Source: Osedax fenrisi (lineage: Eukaryota; Annelida; Polychaeta; Sabellida; Siboglinidae). Taken from it: a stretch of DNA of 64,000 nt. This document shows positions 47,024-59,574 of this stretch, piece by piece. The translations under genes were made by a program, and so were the position numbers. The notes under the pieces are model-generated. The model had not been told where the DNA came from. It saw nothing but the letters and a program-made list of their open reading frames with translations, and ran no database searches. Each line of letters starts with the position of its first letter. Within the stretch, counting starts at the first letter, position 1. The stretch lies in the NCBI GenBank assembly GCA_964019155.1, contig OZ025244.1, positions 12,646,351-12,710,350 of the forward strand. Reading direction: 5' to 3'.

Positions 47024-49504
47024 TATAGGATTTTTAAATAAATAATAGTATATTTTTAAAATATAATAATTCATTATAAATAGTTATATAGTATCAATAT
47101 TTAATATATTTGGTTATATAATATTATGTTTATGTTGTTATATTATGTTCACCATTAATAAATTTCCAATTAAATAATTTTCATATTAGTTTATTAAATA
47201 ATATTTCAATATAATATTTATATCTAGGGTTAAGTAACCTAATACAGACACTTTCACAATAAATGGTCTTAACATTTTATTACTCAATATTTGTATTCAA
47301 AAATTACAATATATATTAATATTATATGATTATAGATATTATTGTTATTTTAAAATTATATTTAATCTTTTTATTTTATAGATAACGGATATGTCCGTAT
47401 TCGGTACCCATGTCCGAATTCGGACACCCTTTGTTATAATACGGACACTATATATACCACTAGATAATATATATTAATAATTATTGATAAACCAATCAGA
47501 TAAATTACAATTATATTATTTATAATTAATTTTATGAATAATTTAATGAAATTTAATTAGTAATTAATTTATTAATTTTTATTATTTCATTAATTAACAA
47601 TACAACTTAAGTATCTACATAATAACATTTTTAGATTTAGCTTAATTGGTGGTATTAATATATAACGCACGCGATTATTATGAAATTCAGAATAGTTCAA
47701 AAAATACTCGCTGATTGGTTATAGGTATCCGTATTAAGACATATGAATGTATATGACCTCTAGATATATACTTATAACTTAATTAATATTTGATAACAAA
47801 TATAGAAATTGTATATATATATATAATGTATATAATATACATAAAATGTTTTATATCGATATATTTGTATATTCTTGAGAAAGTTTTAAGTTGACATTTT
47901 TTTCGTAAATTTAAAAAGTAATACAAAAATCAGTATATTGGATATATAACACTATTTTAATTAGATAATTTAAAAATATAAAATTATTATTAAGACTTTT
48001 TATATAATTATGAATATTGTAGTCATTATACATTTTTTTTGTAGAATTTATTGTTTATGAGATACCGAGAGTTTCCATATTCGGACACTGTCCATATTCG
48101 ATTACTTTCCCATAATTAACTTCTTTAACTAATGTGCATAATTTCATATACAATTCTGAATCAATAATAATAATCAGAAATATATTATACATTATATTTA
48201 ATCATAATTTGAATACAATATTTATATTTTTTAAGTAATAAAGTTAATTTTTTAAAGTATAATATACAAAATAACTCAAATTCTGATTCTATTATAATAT
48301 AATCATATTATATTTTAACTTCATTTAATGAACTGATGATATATATTATATAATATTCATAATTATATTTATATTATTTATAAATAGAGATCCATATATG
48401 GATATATCCATAAAAAAAATGTTCAGTAATATTCGATATATGGGAATTTTATTTAATTATATTGTATTATTTAATATCATATTTAATTATAGATAATATG
48501 TTATAATATTCATTAACCTTTATCATTTTAAAATATTTATAATAACGGTATGTTGATAATAATAATACAATTATTTATCATAACAAAATAATAATATAAA
48601 TAAATAATCTAACTTATATAATTTCTTAAACAAGGATAGGTAATTCTTTCTTGTACGTTTTTTATTCGACATGCTCTGCAATATACTTTATTTTCTAAAT
48701 TAAGATTAGATTTAATTAAATCAATTTATAAATATTTAAAAGTAAATAAATATATATATATATATTAATAATAATAATATAAAGTATATAATAAATGGCA
48801 TACATATATATATATATAAAATCATATATATATATATATGAATGAATGAATTCAGTTTATAGACAAAGTCTAAGGAGGATCAGTGAAAGCGATTAGTTTT
48901 ATTGATTCGAAACCTCCTGACACTATGTGCAATGTCATATCATCATTTCCATTCAAATAAAATAATAACATACAAATAATGATAAAAATAATAATAAAAT
49001 CATAGTAATACAAAAAACAATGAAATGATTAAATAAAATATTAATCACATACGAAAATAATAAAAATGTAATATTTGAAATAAAGATAAAATATAAAATT
49101 ACAATTATAAAGGAGATATAAATAAATATGATACAGATAATAAAAATAAAAGTTGTGATTCGGGAATATGCATTCAAAGTTAAATATTAAAGAAAGAGAA
49201 AAATAAATAATTGTTACTAAGAATATGACATATATTTTAATACTGTTTAAATACAAATAAAAATTAATATTGTTAAAGAAATAATATGCATAAAAATGTA
49301 ATATGATGATATCACGATAGTGTAATATGAATAAAAAAGAAGAATGAAAATAAAATAATATACATTAAATATAATCATTTTACTATAGTGCAACATGTTT
49401 ATAATTTTAAAACTGCTTTTCTTAAATATTATAATCCTATTTATAGTTTTTATTAATATTAGTTTTTATACTTTTTAATATTGTATTTTAAACACTGTTT
49501 ATAT
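45948..49504. repeat. Large direct repeat, copy B (partner 1-3735)
   Basis: It starts at the same text as the first base of the window ('gtgaacagtaagg') and follows it collinearly. Differences from copy A: longer (TA)n at 46491-46535 and 46945-47028, only one unit of the 228-bp tandem, a small deletion near 49284, and scattered substitutions. It ends at about 49504 inside a LINE 3' UTR, where copy A continues into the LINE. Confidence 0.93.
48838..49504 (-). pseudogene. LINE 3' UTR remnant with (ATTC)n tail
   Basis: Homologous to 3055-3735 but lacking the coding C-terminus found there beyond 3735. The two minus frames at 48953-49256 are AT-rich UTR artefacts. Confidence 0.8.
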
Positions 49505-49689
49505 ACTCATAAGGTAAAATGATTAGAATAAAAATACTGAACAAAGCAGGTTATATGTTCAATTAGTAAAATATGTCAATAACATTAATAATAAAATATA
49601 ATTTAAAAATTAATAGAAAAAATACATAAGATATTATTTATATCATCTGATTAATACATAGGCTTAAGTGATGCAATCACTCTTGCACC
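49505..49689. other. AT-rich spacer
   Basis: No feature recognised between the end of the long repeat and the next LINE fragment. Confidence 0.5.
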
Positions 49690-50213
49690 AACACAATATG
49701 AAATGGTTACCGTTTAAAAACGTTGCGAATTTAGACTACTATAGTAGTAGACTCCTATAGGCTTAATTTATAAAACGTTAATGCTTAGTAGACCTTGATA
49801 TATACGTGGCTTGCTTGTGCGTGGTCAGTTTATCTTCTGATGCTACTTTATTCGAGCTGCCAAATGGATGTAATTCAATGCTGTCTCGCTCTTTCTCTAT
49901 AATTGCGCCAGCTAGATGGAATATATGTACTACTTAAGTAAATTGGAGTCACAGCATAAATTTTCGAATTTTGTCAAATACTATCTAAATTAACCTATAT
50001 CTTTTAACCTTTAACCTATCCTTATCTATTAATCTTGATCGTGATACTAATTGTATTTATTAATTAGCTATTTTATTTATATATTCAGTTTGTATTTTAC
50101 TGTTTTATATATTCTAGTTTGTTTATTTATTTCGTTTCCACACCAAAGAAGGTAATTGTTTTACCACATTGGGTATAAATAAACTATCCATTCCAATCCA
50201 ATCCAATCCATCA
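49690..50213 (+). pseudogene. LINE 3' fragment with (TCCAA)n tail
   Basis: 'SRSFSIIAPARWN' (about 49885-49925) is the R-SFS-x-x-AP-x-x-WN block near the C-terminus of CR1-group RTs. A ~280-bp 3' UTR follows with 'aaggtaattgttttaccaca' and the tail 'ccattccaatccaatccaat'. The tail unit differs from all other LINEs here, so this is a separate family or subfamily. Confidence 0.75.
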
Positions 50214-50734
50214 TAAAATTAAGTATATAGGCTTATAGCATTATATAATAAGATATACATATTCAACTAAAAACATATGAATATATATATATATATATAT
50301 ATATATTTGTAATCTTTAATTTCATAAATTAAACTAAATTTCGATAATGTATTATTAGAATTTAAATTTAAATATAAATTTAAGTAGTATTATATGAGTA
50401 ATGTCATTAAATAGTGTATACAGGTAATTATGGATACATTATTGATTATGCAATTTTTATATTACACGTTTTTTATTTTATTTTATTTATTCATACACAT
50501 TCTCAAGATACATTATTATTTTAAGGTGTGTCCAAAAATAATAGAGTTTTTAAAATGTAAACACTTTTAAACTTTAATTGATATTTGTATCTGATTAATA
50601 CTTGTTGTAATAATATAAAGTAATGTTAATTATATTATATATATAATGTATTCCTATAAATAAATATATAAACATTAGTAATATTACATTCAAATTATTA
50701 TACACACACACGCATATATAATATATATATATAT

Positions 50735-50787
<53 letters not shown>

Positions 50788-51550
50788 TTATATATGTATT
50801 CAATAATTTATTTATTTTCTTTAGAGTATATATTTCCAAATTGGAATGTTTACAACTAATTGTAACTAGTACATTATACATTTCATATATATATATTAAT
50901 AAAACTCATATTAAAGTATCAGTATATTCAACTATGTATATATATATATATATATATATATACTTATATTTAACCTGTATATGTATTAGAATCTTGTACC
51001 TTTTTTAAATAAAAAATACTTTATTATTATTATTTTAAGATATAATTGATTGTTTTATATTATTGTAAATATAATACATATACCGAAATTATAACGAAAT
51101 ATATTTCTATATATACTCATAATTTGATAAATACTTCTATATGTATATTTATAATATTAATATATATCTATATATATATATAAATATATTCTATATTAAC
51201 TTTTAAACTCGCGTAATTTTAATAAATAAATTTAATAATAATTTATTTCAATTCATATTCATTATATTTATGAATTAATTATATAAATTAATATTATTAA
51301 ATATAATTTATATATATAATTGTAGGTAATATAATATTAATTTGTCATTAAATTCATATAACCTAGAATTTTATCATAGATTAGAATTATCATATATGAT
51401 GACATAAATTATCATAATGATACAATAATTTTTATATATATATATATATATAATTTTAAAAATAAATTCTTATATTAATTATATTAACATTACTATGTGA
51501 CAATTATATTATTTGATATAAATTAAAAATTAGTATATTCAACCTGAATA

Positions 51551-51582
<32 letters not shown>

Positions 51583-51848
51583 AATATTATATATGTATAA
51601 ATATAATATATTATATATATAATATAATATTATAATATATAGTTACTAATACCACAGCGAATTGAATATACGTATTTTTATTATAACCGATGTGTCATTA
51701 ATGTCATTAATGTCATTAATGTATGTAATATATATATATATATATATATACATATATATTGATCTTTGTTTACTAATAAATCAAATATAGTCGTTTTATT
51801 AACATATTAGCTTTTAACAATCTCCAAACAATCATCGCTTTTATGTCT
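50214..51848. other. AT-rich DNA with many (TA)n tracts
   Basis: (TA)n at 50281-50306, 50714-50784, 50937-50961, 51438-51452, 51554-51582 and 51726-51751. A 9-bp tandem 'atgtcatta' x3 at 51692-51720. No gene seen. Confidence 0.65.
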
Positions 51849-52032
51849 ACAGAATTTAAAAAAATACGGACATCACTTTCCAGAAACCTTACTAAAACTC
51901 TAATAAATGCTCTTGTACTTTCCCGAATTGACTACTGTTCTTCCCTACCGAATTTACTTCCTGCTAAAGCTACTGATCAACTAAATCGATGATCCTTTCC
52001 TCAATACGTACTAATTACTACATAACACGACT
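51849..52032 (+). pseudogene. LINE RT internal fragment, same family as 26100-28033
   Basis: It matches 27165-27350 with few substitutions ('KIRTSLSRNLTKTLINALVL' then 'DYCSS'), cut at both ends. It is joined directly to a fragment of a different LINE family, so it was moved by rearrangement or is the remnant of a deletion. Confidence 0.92.
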
Positions 52033-52035
52033 CGT

Positions 52036-52420
52036 AATAATATAGTCATAAAACAATCAACTAATTTTAAATTTATAGGCATTTTAATTGACAATAATCG
52101 TAATTGGAAAATGCAATTAAATAATATCATAAATAAAATTTACTATAGATTAGTTATACTTTAGTATACTTAGTTATGCTTTCTTTTTTCTTTTTTCATA
52201 GTCTTATTAATTAATGTTCTATTATCTGGGGAATTACTTACCCTAGCAATATAAAATGCATTCAAATTTTATAAAATAAATTTATGAGAGCAATATATAA
52301 ACTTGATAATAAAACAAATATTGATTACATTTTTTTAAGACATAAAATTCTTAAATTTAAAGATATAATAAATTATCTATTTAAAATTAATAAATTAATA
52401 AATTATCTATTTATCCTAAA
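52036..52420 (+). pseudogene. LINE RT thumb/C-terminal fragment of another family
   Basis: 'STNFKFIGILIDNNRNWKMQ' and 'LNNIINKIYYRLVI' (motif E and the helix that follows), then after frameshifts 'IIWGITYPSNIKCIQIL' and 'LDNKTNIDYIFLRHKILKFK'. A plus-strand relic. Confidence 0.75.
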
Positions 52421-53038
52421 TATAGGTTAGAATATATAACGTATATATATAACGTATATATAGGTTTTTTTTTTACATTTTTTAAATATTTCATTTTATA
52501 TTGTTATTATATTTTATTATTATTTTATACATTATTATATTCTAGATATTGAGAGTCAAATTTAATTTTATTGACTTTTTTATGAGACAGAACACTTTGA
52601 TCAAAATAAAATTAAAAAATATGTATACTCTTTATATTTATTCATTTTTGTATTAATTATATCAATACCAAGAGCAGGTTGGTATCTCGATAAGTTAAAT
52701 AGAACGTATATACCATATACTATAACCATGGGTTTTTTGTCCCGGTCATCAAATAAATCTGATATTATTATTATTACAGATATATATTTATATATATGTG
52801 TATGTGTACGTTTATATTTGTGTATGTGTGTGTGTATATAATTAAATAAATATATGTAAACCACTAATAGAGTTAAATGTACGGGGAATTTCCATGCTTT
52901 CTTTAAATCTGAATAACTTGTAACTATAAAATAATATTAATTATGTAAATATATATATATATATATATTACTTAATAATGTAATATTATAATGTTTAAAT
53001 AAGTTTAATTTTAATGTAATATTGTTGCACAATGTAAG

Positions 53039-53080
<42 letters not shown>
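52421..53080. other. AT-rich DNA, no gene seen
   Basis: Contains (TA)n at 52949-52968 and 53045-53078. The minus frame 52601-52864 is not convincing. Confidence 0.55.
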
Positions 53081-53082
<2 letters not shown>

Positions 53083-53262
53083 TGACTATGTGGCTCAGTT
53101 GGCTAATACGTCAGACACACTAGCAGTAGGACACGGGTTTGAGATTTGTCCGGACCATTAATTAATTTTATAAAATGGGTCTTAAAATATTATTTAGAAG
53201 TGATCTTATATAAGTGTGTATAAATAAATGATCGGCTCTCGTTAACAATATGGATGCTTTAA
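53081..53262 (+). mobile_element. tRNA-derived SINE, copy 2
   Basis: It matches copy 1 over ~180 bp, with the body nearly identical and the head more changed: A box 'tggctcagttggctaatacg', B box decayed to 'gggtttgagatt', then 'gtccggacca'. It is also preceded directly by (TA)n. Confidence 0.85.
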
Positions 53263-53299
53263 CATGAGATCGGCTTCGAATGGATATATATATATATAT

Positions 53300-54327
53300 T
53301 CTATATATATATATATTCTTGCCTCATATAAAGTATTGTAACATATTTTGGGGAAATACATATAAATATAATGTAACATGCATATATATTCTTCAAAAGC
53401 GAATGATAAGAATTATATGTAAAAAAATTTTTTACATCATACTAATGGACTATTTATTGATAATTCTTTATTAAAAATAAATGAAATTACATATATAGGT
53501 ACATGTGAATTTATGTTTAAAATTTTCAATGATCTTCATCCTGTTATAACAAATGCATTTTTTCTGTAACTTCATCATCTCACAACACTAGGAGCATAAA
53601 TAATTTCTCAATTATTAATTTCAAAAAAGAACTATGCAGATGAACATTAATATACATTGGACCAATTACCTGGAATAAGCTTGATAATATTTTAAAAAAT
53701 ATTTCAAATTATAAATTATTCAGGAAACGTATGTATACACATTTGTTATCTTCTTACTCAGTATACTTATAATCTAAATCTCATTTTTCTAATTTTATAT
53801 CTTTTATCATGTCTTTTATATAATATTGTATTATATACTAAGATCCACATTTTATTCTTATTTTAATTTATTGACGTTTATGTAAAAATTAAAAAAAAAT
53901 TAATACTTTTGAGTGTTTTACTTTACAATATTTTATTTCCCCGACATTAATAATATTATTTTACTGAATTGTTGCATTTTATATTTGAATTTACTTTCAT
54001 GTTTTCTTTCTTTTTAATTGACGTTTATATAAAAATAATAAAATTAAAAAAAACTGTTAGGTATTTCTTTTTTCTTTAGTATTTTCTTTAGTATTTTTTT
54101 ATTTCCCTCTGACTAATAATATTATTTGACTTTATTTTTAATTACATAAACATTTTGTATTGAATCGTTTTTCTTGTATACTTGATTATACTTCTTTGTT
54201 TTATTTCTCTTTATTGACACTTATATAAAAATTAGTAATTAAACTAACATTTCAGTTTGAACAAATAATTTACATTCTTTACATTATTATAAAGTATTAC
54301 AAAAAAATTCCTAAAACTTATTTACTG

Positions 54328-54358
<31 letters not shown>

Positions 54359-54766
54359 TTACATACAGTTCTTACCATCTTTCTAGATATTCTTTTTGTT
54401 ATGTTTTATTCAGTTTTATTCAGTTTTACTTCATTTTACTTCATTTTTTTCTTCTTTTATACTAATACATCTATATTTTTGTTTAGTGTATTATTTTATA
54501 GTACTTATTATTTATTTTAGTTATTTATTTATAAATAATTAAATGATGATTACATAATTTTATGGCAAGTTCAAACAATTTATATTATTTTTCTATTTTA
54601 TTCATTGTATTGTATCTATGTAAACAGGAAGTCATCTAATATTTTATAATATTTTATTTATTTAGTTTTTTTTTTGAACTTGCTTTAAAATTAAGGGTAA
54701 TTGTCTCGATAAGCTTTAGCTTCTACAAAAACCCTGGTGCAAACCTAAATCTGATAATAATAATAA
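53300..54766 (+). pseudogene. LINE 3' part with (TAA)n tail, same family as 37388-41780
   Basis: The start reads 'LPHIKYCNIFWGNTYKYN' and 'ILQKRMIRIICKK' (RT C-terminal region), then in shifted frames 'LFIDNSLLKINEITYI', 'FMFKIFNDLHPVITN' and 'LIYIGPITWNKLDNILKNIS'. The 3' UTR contains an internal A-run (54331-54356) and ends 'cctaaatctgataataataa', which continues into (TA)n. 5'-truncated. Confidence 0.82.
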
Positions 54767-54797
54767 TATATATATATATATATATTAGAGCCATATA

Positions 54798-54905
54798 TGA
54801 TTATAAGTGAAAACTTCATCTAAGTTCCTGGATGGTATACCATGTTGGAGTTCTTTCATATATGAAAGGACTCCACCAAATAAAAATAATAATAACAATA
54901 ACAAT
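54798..54905 (+). repeat. Short dispersed repeat, probable LINE 3' end (copy 2), with 28-bp palindrome
   Basis: It matches 43478-43565. GGAGTTCTTTCATA is followed without spacer by TATGAAAGGACTCC at 54847-54874, a near-perfect palindrome with one mismatch. The tail is 'aataataataacaataacaa'. Confidence 0.78.
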
Positions 54906-55465
54906 ATACATATATACATATATATATATATATAATATAATGTTAAATATAATGTATATAATATATAAAAATAACGAATAATTAAAATTTAGTTGGAAGC
55001 CTAGATAAATGAAAAATCAAATGTTTTACTGGTTATTTACTACAATTTTATAAAAAAAAATAATATGAATCTAATATATTAATCTAATTATGTGCTATAT
55101 ATATTATAATATATGCATACTATTTACCAAACAAACAAAGATTCATAACGACAACTTGAAATCTGCTCGATCAAAATTCTATATAAGCATAATCAAAAAG
55201 TTGATAAAATCATACAATCCCTTACAAATAACGCAAGTAATCAAATTATGACACTCTCCATGACAAAAATAACATTAATTGACGTTCAATGTCCACCGAT
55301 TGATACAGTAATTACATTGTTAAATAAAACAAATAAACATGTAAACTAGATACTATACCGTTAGAAGTCTTCAAAGGAATTATCATGTCAATTGCACCAT
55401 ATATCCTATCGTTTACACAAGAATCAATTCAATAAAACTCCATTCCAAAGTCACTTAAAAAATCA

Positions 55466-56092
55466 ATGATAACCCCATTGTTAAAAAATAATTCACTAGA
55501 AGTTGAATCTCTTATAAATTATCGCCCAGTTTATCAATTAACAAAATTTCATAAAATCTTCGAAAAAATATTATGCATTCAACTAAATGAATATATAACC
55601 AATCAAAACATATTAAACGAGATGCAAAGTGCCTATACAAAATCCAAAAGCACTGAAACTGCCCTAACATTAATTGTCAACGATCTCTTACAAAGCAAGA
55701 CAAACAAAGCTCATCTAGTATTACTAGATCTATCAGCAGCATTTGATAAGTTAGACCATATTATACTAATAAATCGTCTATATGATATTGGTATTAGATC
55801 CAACGCATTAGAATTAATCAAGTCCTATATCACACAACGTACAGCAACAGTGAACATTAATGAATATTTTTCAACAGAAAGATCTTTAAAATACGGAATT
55901 CCCCAAGGCTCTGTAATGGGGCCTATACTATTTAATGTGTACATAATTCCCATTTTTAAAATCATTGACAAATATAAACTAATAAAGTACCATTCATATG
56001 CCGACGACTTACAATTATATATTGAATCTACATCTGAAAATGACTGTACATCAGTAAAACTATTAAATGAATGTATTAACGAGATCACTTAA
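55466..56092 (+). CDS. Open reverse transcriptase core of the truncated LINE (fragment)
   Basis: 208 codons from ATG to TAA. It holds 'MITPLLKNNSLEVES' and 'LINYRPVYQL' (fingers), 'MQSAYTKSKSTETALTLIV' (53-71), motif A 'LVLLDLSAAFDKLDH' (84-98, both Asp present), motif B 'GIPQGSVMGPILF' (144-156) and motif C 'SYADDLQLYI' (167-176). The thumb follows after a stop at 56090 and a frameshift, so this is a piece of a longer ORF2, not a complete protein. The minus frame 55825-56088 is antisense. CR1/L2-group flavour. Confidence 0.85.
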   Translation: MITPLLKNNSLEVESLINYRPVYQLTKFHKIFEKILCIQLNEYITNQNILNEMQSAYTKSKSTETALTLIVNDLLQSKTNKAHLVLLDLSAAFDKLDHIILINRLYDIGIRSNALELIKSYITQRTATVNINEYFSTERSLKYGIPQGSVMGPILFNVYIIPIFKIIDKYKLIKYHSYADDLQLYIESTSENDCTSVKLLNECINEIT

Positions 56093-56273
56093 TGGTTTAA
56101 TAGTAATTCATTAAAAATAAATCCAGAAAAAAAACAAAAATTATATATATTAACCTAAAGGGAAATTTAAACGAAAATAATCCCCGCTTTAATTAATTAC
56201 GATAAATAATATCCAATACAAACTATCAGATAAGGAAAAAAATCTCGGAGTTTTAATTGATAAGAATCTTAAT

Positions 56274-56639
56274 ATGTTAAGTTTTATAAACGCAAAAGTC
56301 AAATCAGCCAACTATCAATTGCATAATATTAGAATTATCAGAAAAACAATAACTTTTAATACATATACATTTCTAATTCAAAGCCTAGTTATATCTATAT
56401 TGGACTATTGTAACATACTATTGATTAATTTACCTGCTTATCAGTTAATGCCATTAAATAAAATAATTCGATCATCAATACGTGAATTATATAAATTACC
56501 ACCAAGATCAATAGACGACACAATCAGTATAACTGAACTGATGCGACAACAACACCTACTACCAATTAATTTCCGTATTATTTATAAACTACTAGTACCT
56601 ATACATCTTGCATATCATCACAGGACATCGCAAAATTGA
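56274..56639 (+). pseudogene. C-terminal RT stretch of the same LINE
   Basis: 121 open codons: 'SFINAKVKSANYQLHNIRII', 'LVISILDYCNILLINLPAYQ', 'LNKIIRSSIRELYKLPPRS' and 'HLLPINFRIIYKLLV'. This last block is the usual HWLP-x-x-FRI motif with 'LP' kept. A single-base change near 56630 ends the frame; the conserved WN block is found beyond it in another frame. Confidence 0.87.
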
Positions 56640-57003
56640 TCAAACCGTATTCAAGTCTGAGAGTGCAGAGATCACATAATCTACATCAAATTTAAAGCAA
56701 CACACAAAAAGAATCGGCACACAACAGCAGAACATTTAGTATAGCGGCACCTATCGAGTGGAACAGGCTCGATATTAATTTACGATCTTGTGAATCAACA
56801 TCATCATTTAAAACATTATTAAAAACTCATTTATTTATAATTGCATATGAGTTATAATGTAATTTGTATTATTTAATATATCACGAGCATATATTACCTT
56901 GTTTTTTATATTATATTACCATGTTATCACAAACACTTTTGTTAACATTCATTTAAAAAGTGTATAAACCCAAACAAATAATAATAATAATAATAATAAT
57001 AAT

Positions 57004-57614
57004 ACTATTAAAAAAATGTAAAATTTATAAAATAATTGACTATGGTTAAATTTAAATAATATTAATTTAAATAACATTATAAATTAAATAAATATTTAAT
57101 AAAGAACGAAACAAGTGATACGTACATTCAATACATTTAATTGTCAACGTTCAGATGAGGGAATTACTAAATCCTCTACCTATTAGTCTATTATCAAAAG
57201 TGTAAACTATTATGCACCTACTAGGTATATAATATACCTAGTATATAATATACCTAATTATATACCTGATGTATTCTACATAAACAGAATATACTACACT
57301 ACTCAAGTACATATAATATAATATAATTATTCATTTAATAACTTCAATATATATTTACATAAAATAACTTATTTATAGTTGTATAAAATACTATAGTTTT
57401 TTAAAATTAACTAGCATCAATTTTTAGTAAACATAACATTATAATACATGTAAGATTGCAATATAAAATAAAATAATATTATTTATTATAATACTTATCA
57501 TTTACTCGAATTTAAGATATGTCATCACATATTTATATATATACAACATATATACATGTATATATATAAATAAAATAAATAAAAATAACTGATAAATTTA
57601 ATAATCGTATATTC

Positions 57615-57651
<37 letters not shown>

Positions 57652-58139
57652 AATATGTAATATAATTAAAATAAATAAAACATTTTTATTCAAAATTTAA
57701 TTAAAAACACAAAAATACATATATTTGTAAAGTCATGCGAAACCTTAATTTGTAATTTTTATCAAAAACACACAAAATAAGTTCCTCATATATGTTCCTA
57801 CAAATATAAACACATAAACAAATGTGTGTAATATCTTTAAACAATGTCAATAACGGTATATATTTAGCTAATAAAGTTTGACTAACAAGCGCATTACTAT
57901 AGCTATGGTTACCAGAAGTTATCGTGTTAGGATTGTACTTCTGTTATTTGTTGTATATATTTATTTGTTATCAGAATTATAGATTTTTGTATGTAATTTA
58001 TGTATATTTATGTATATTTTAATAACTACTATTTAATTACAAGTTATACTATTGTTATTTCATTCTATATATATATATAATGAAATATAATAGTATCTTT
58101 ATATGATATTTGTAAGTATACTTACAAATAGGTATACAA
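57004..58139. other. AT-rich DNA with a 24-bp perfect palindrome
   Basis: TATTTGTAAGTA/TACTTACAAATA at 58107-58130 has no spacer. 'tatataatatacctag' repeats in tandem near 57220-57262. (TA)n at 57617-57637. No gene seen. Confidence 0.7.
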
Positions 58140-59072
58140 TACTTGCAATTACAATTTTAAAATATTCAATAAATTGTGCCATCCTATAATTTTAAAACAT
58201 TTTACATTGATCTCTAAAAAATATTAAATACCAGGAATATCTAACTGTGATTTTATTCAACATAATTTTAAATATAATTATATGAATAATACCTTTCCTT
58301 ACTCAGACCAATACTTTGGAATGATTTAAATATATATATATATAAGATATTCCCATTCTTTATCATTATTCTGTAAAAAATCTTAAAATAATTATATATA
58401 ATACTTTTTAAGTCTATTTTAATACATTTATGTTTAGTTTAAATTTGTATTTAATATATTTGACACTCTAAAAATGCTGACATTATATTAAATGTTGACA
58501 CTATAAAAAACTGACTTTATAAACATTATTTTATATGATTTTATGATTTTATTAGCTTTTATTTTAATTTTATATTTGTTGACATTAAATAAATAACTGC
58601 AGGTTTTATATTATTATGTATGTATATTCAATATTGTTAACCTATATGTTATTTAATATATTTATTTATTTTTTCTCTTATTTCTTTTACTTGTAAATGT
58701 TGACTATATACTATTTAGTTCCACTATGTTATATTTTACTTTATTTTATTTTAATGCTTAATTTATTTTAATATATTTCTTAGCTTTTAATTTTATAATT
58801 TTATCATTTATTTATAGTAATACATAACTACATTATTATATGATGATTACATTTAGTTACATGGTAAGTTTCATTATATTTTATTATATATTTTATTTAT
58901 TTTTATCATATATATGTGAACAGGAAGTCATAATATAAAACATTATTATTTATGTATTACTCTTATCTATAATGAAACTTATACTGTTAATAAAATGGTA
59001 AATGTCTCGATAAGAAACATTGCCACTATAAGTAGCCTGTCATTGCCTAAATCTGATAATAATAATAATAAT

Positions 59073-59075
<3 letters not shown>
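58140..59075 (+). pseudogene. LINE 3' part with (TAA)n tail, family of 37388-41780
   Basis: 'IFNKLCHPIILKHFTLISKK' and 'NNTFPYSDQYFG' correspond to the C-terminal region at 38500-38300 on the other strand, and the 3' UTR and its end 'tgcctaaatctgataataat' also agree. 5'-truncated. The tail is followed by (TA)n (59082-59109) and a short (GT)n. Confidence 0.83.
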
Positions 59076-59115
<40 letters not shown>

Positions 59116-59574
59116 ATAAGTGAATAAAACATAACATTAATTATTAATAAACTAATGATAATAAATAATATAATATACGTATAATTAAAATTATTATATA
59201 TGTATAATAACATGGTGCAATTTGATATGATATATTATTGCAATTTGTATGGTTACAAAATCGTATACAAGTCCCTAAAATAAAGAATTATGTTATGTCA
59301 ATTATATATATATATATACGTTAATGAATTAATCATAGCTGTATTTCGTTATTTATTCGCTACACTAAATTGTAAACAAATAATCTATTGTTATATACAC
59401 ATCTTCAAATAGGTGATTAAGTTTAATGTGATGTGAACTTCACATGAATAATAATTAATAAAATATAAATTACCTTATCTACTTCTACTTGAAAATTGTG
59501 ATATTTCTAAGTATGAATCCATATCGGATATTGGCAAAATCAAACATTTCTCTAATATATATAAATACATATAT

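Larger units (their letters stand above)
55115..57003 (+). mobile_element. 5'-truncated LINE with (TAA)n tail
   Basis: The plus strand carries the pre-RT block 'LDTIPLEVFKGIIMSIAPYI' (55350 on), an open RT core, a thumb with a frameshift ('NSLKINPEKK', 'EKNLGVLIDKNLNM'), an open 121-codon C-terminal stretch, and 'FSIAAPIEWNRLDINLRSCE' near 56735. The 3' UTR ends 'caaacaaataataataataa'. A scrap of the same family is at 15290-15612. Fewer defects than most LINEs here. Confidence 0.9.
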
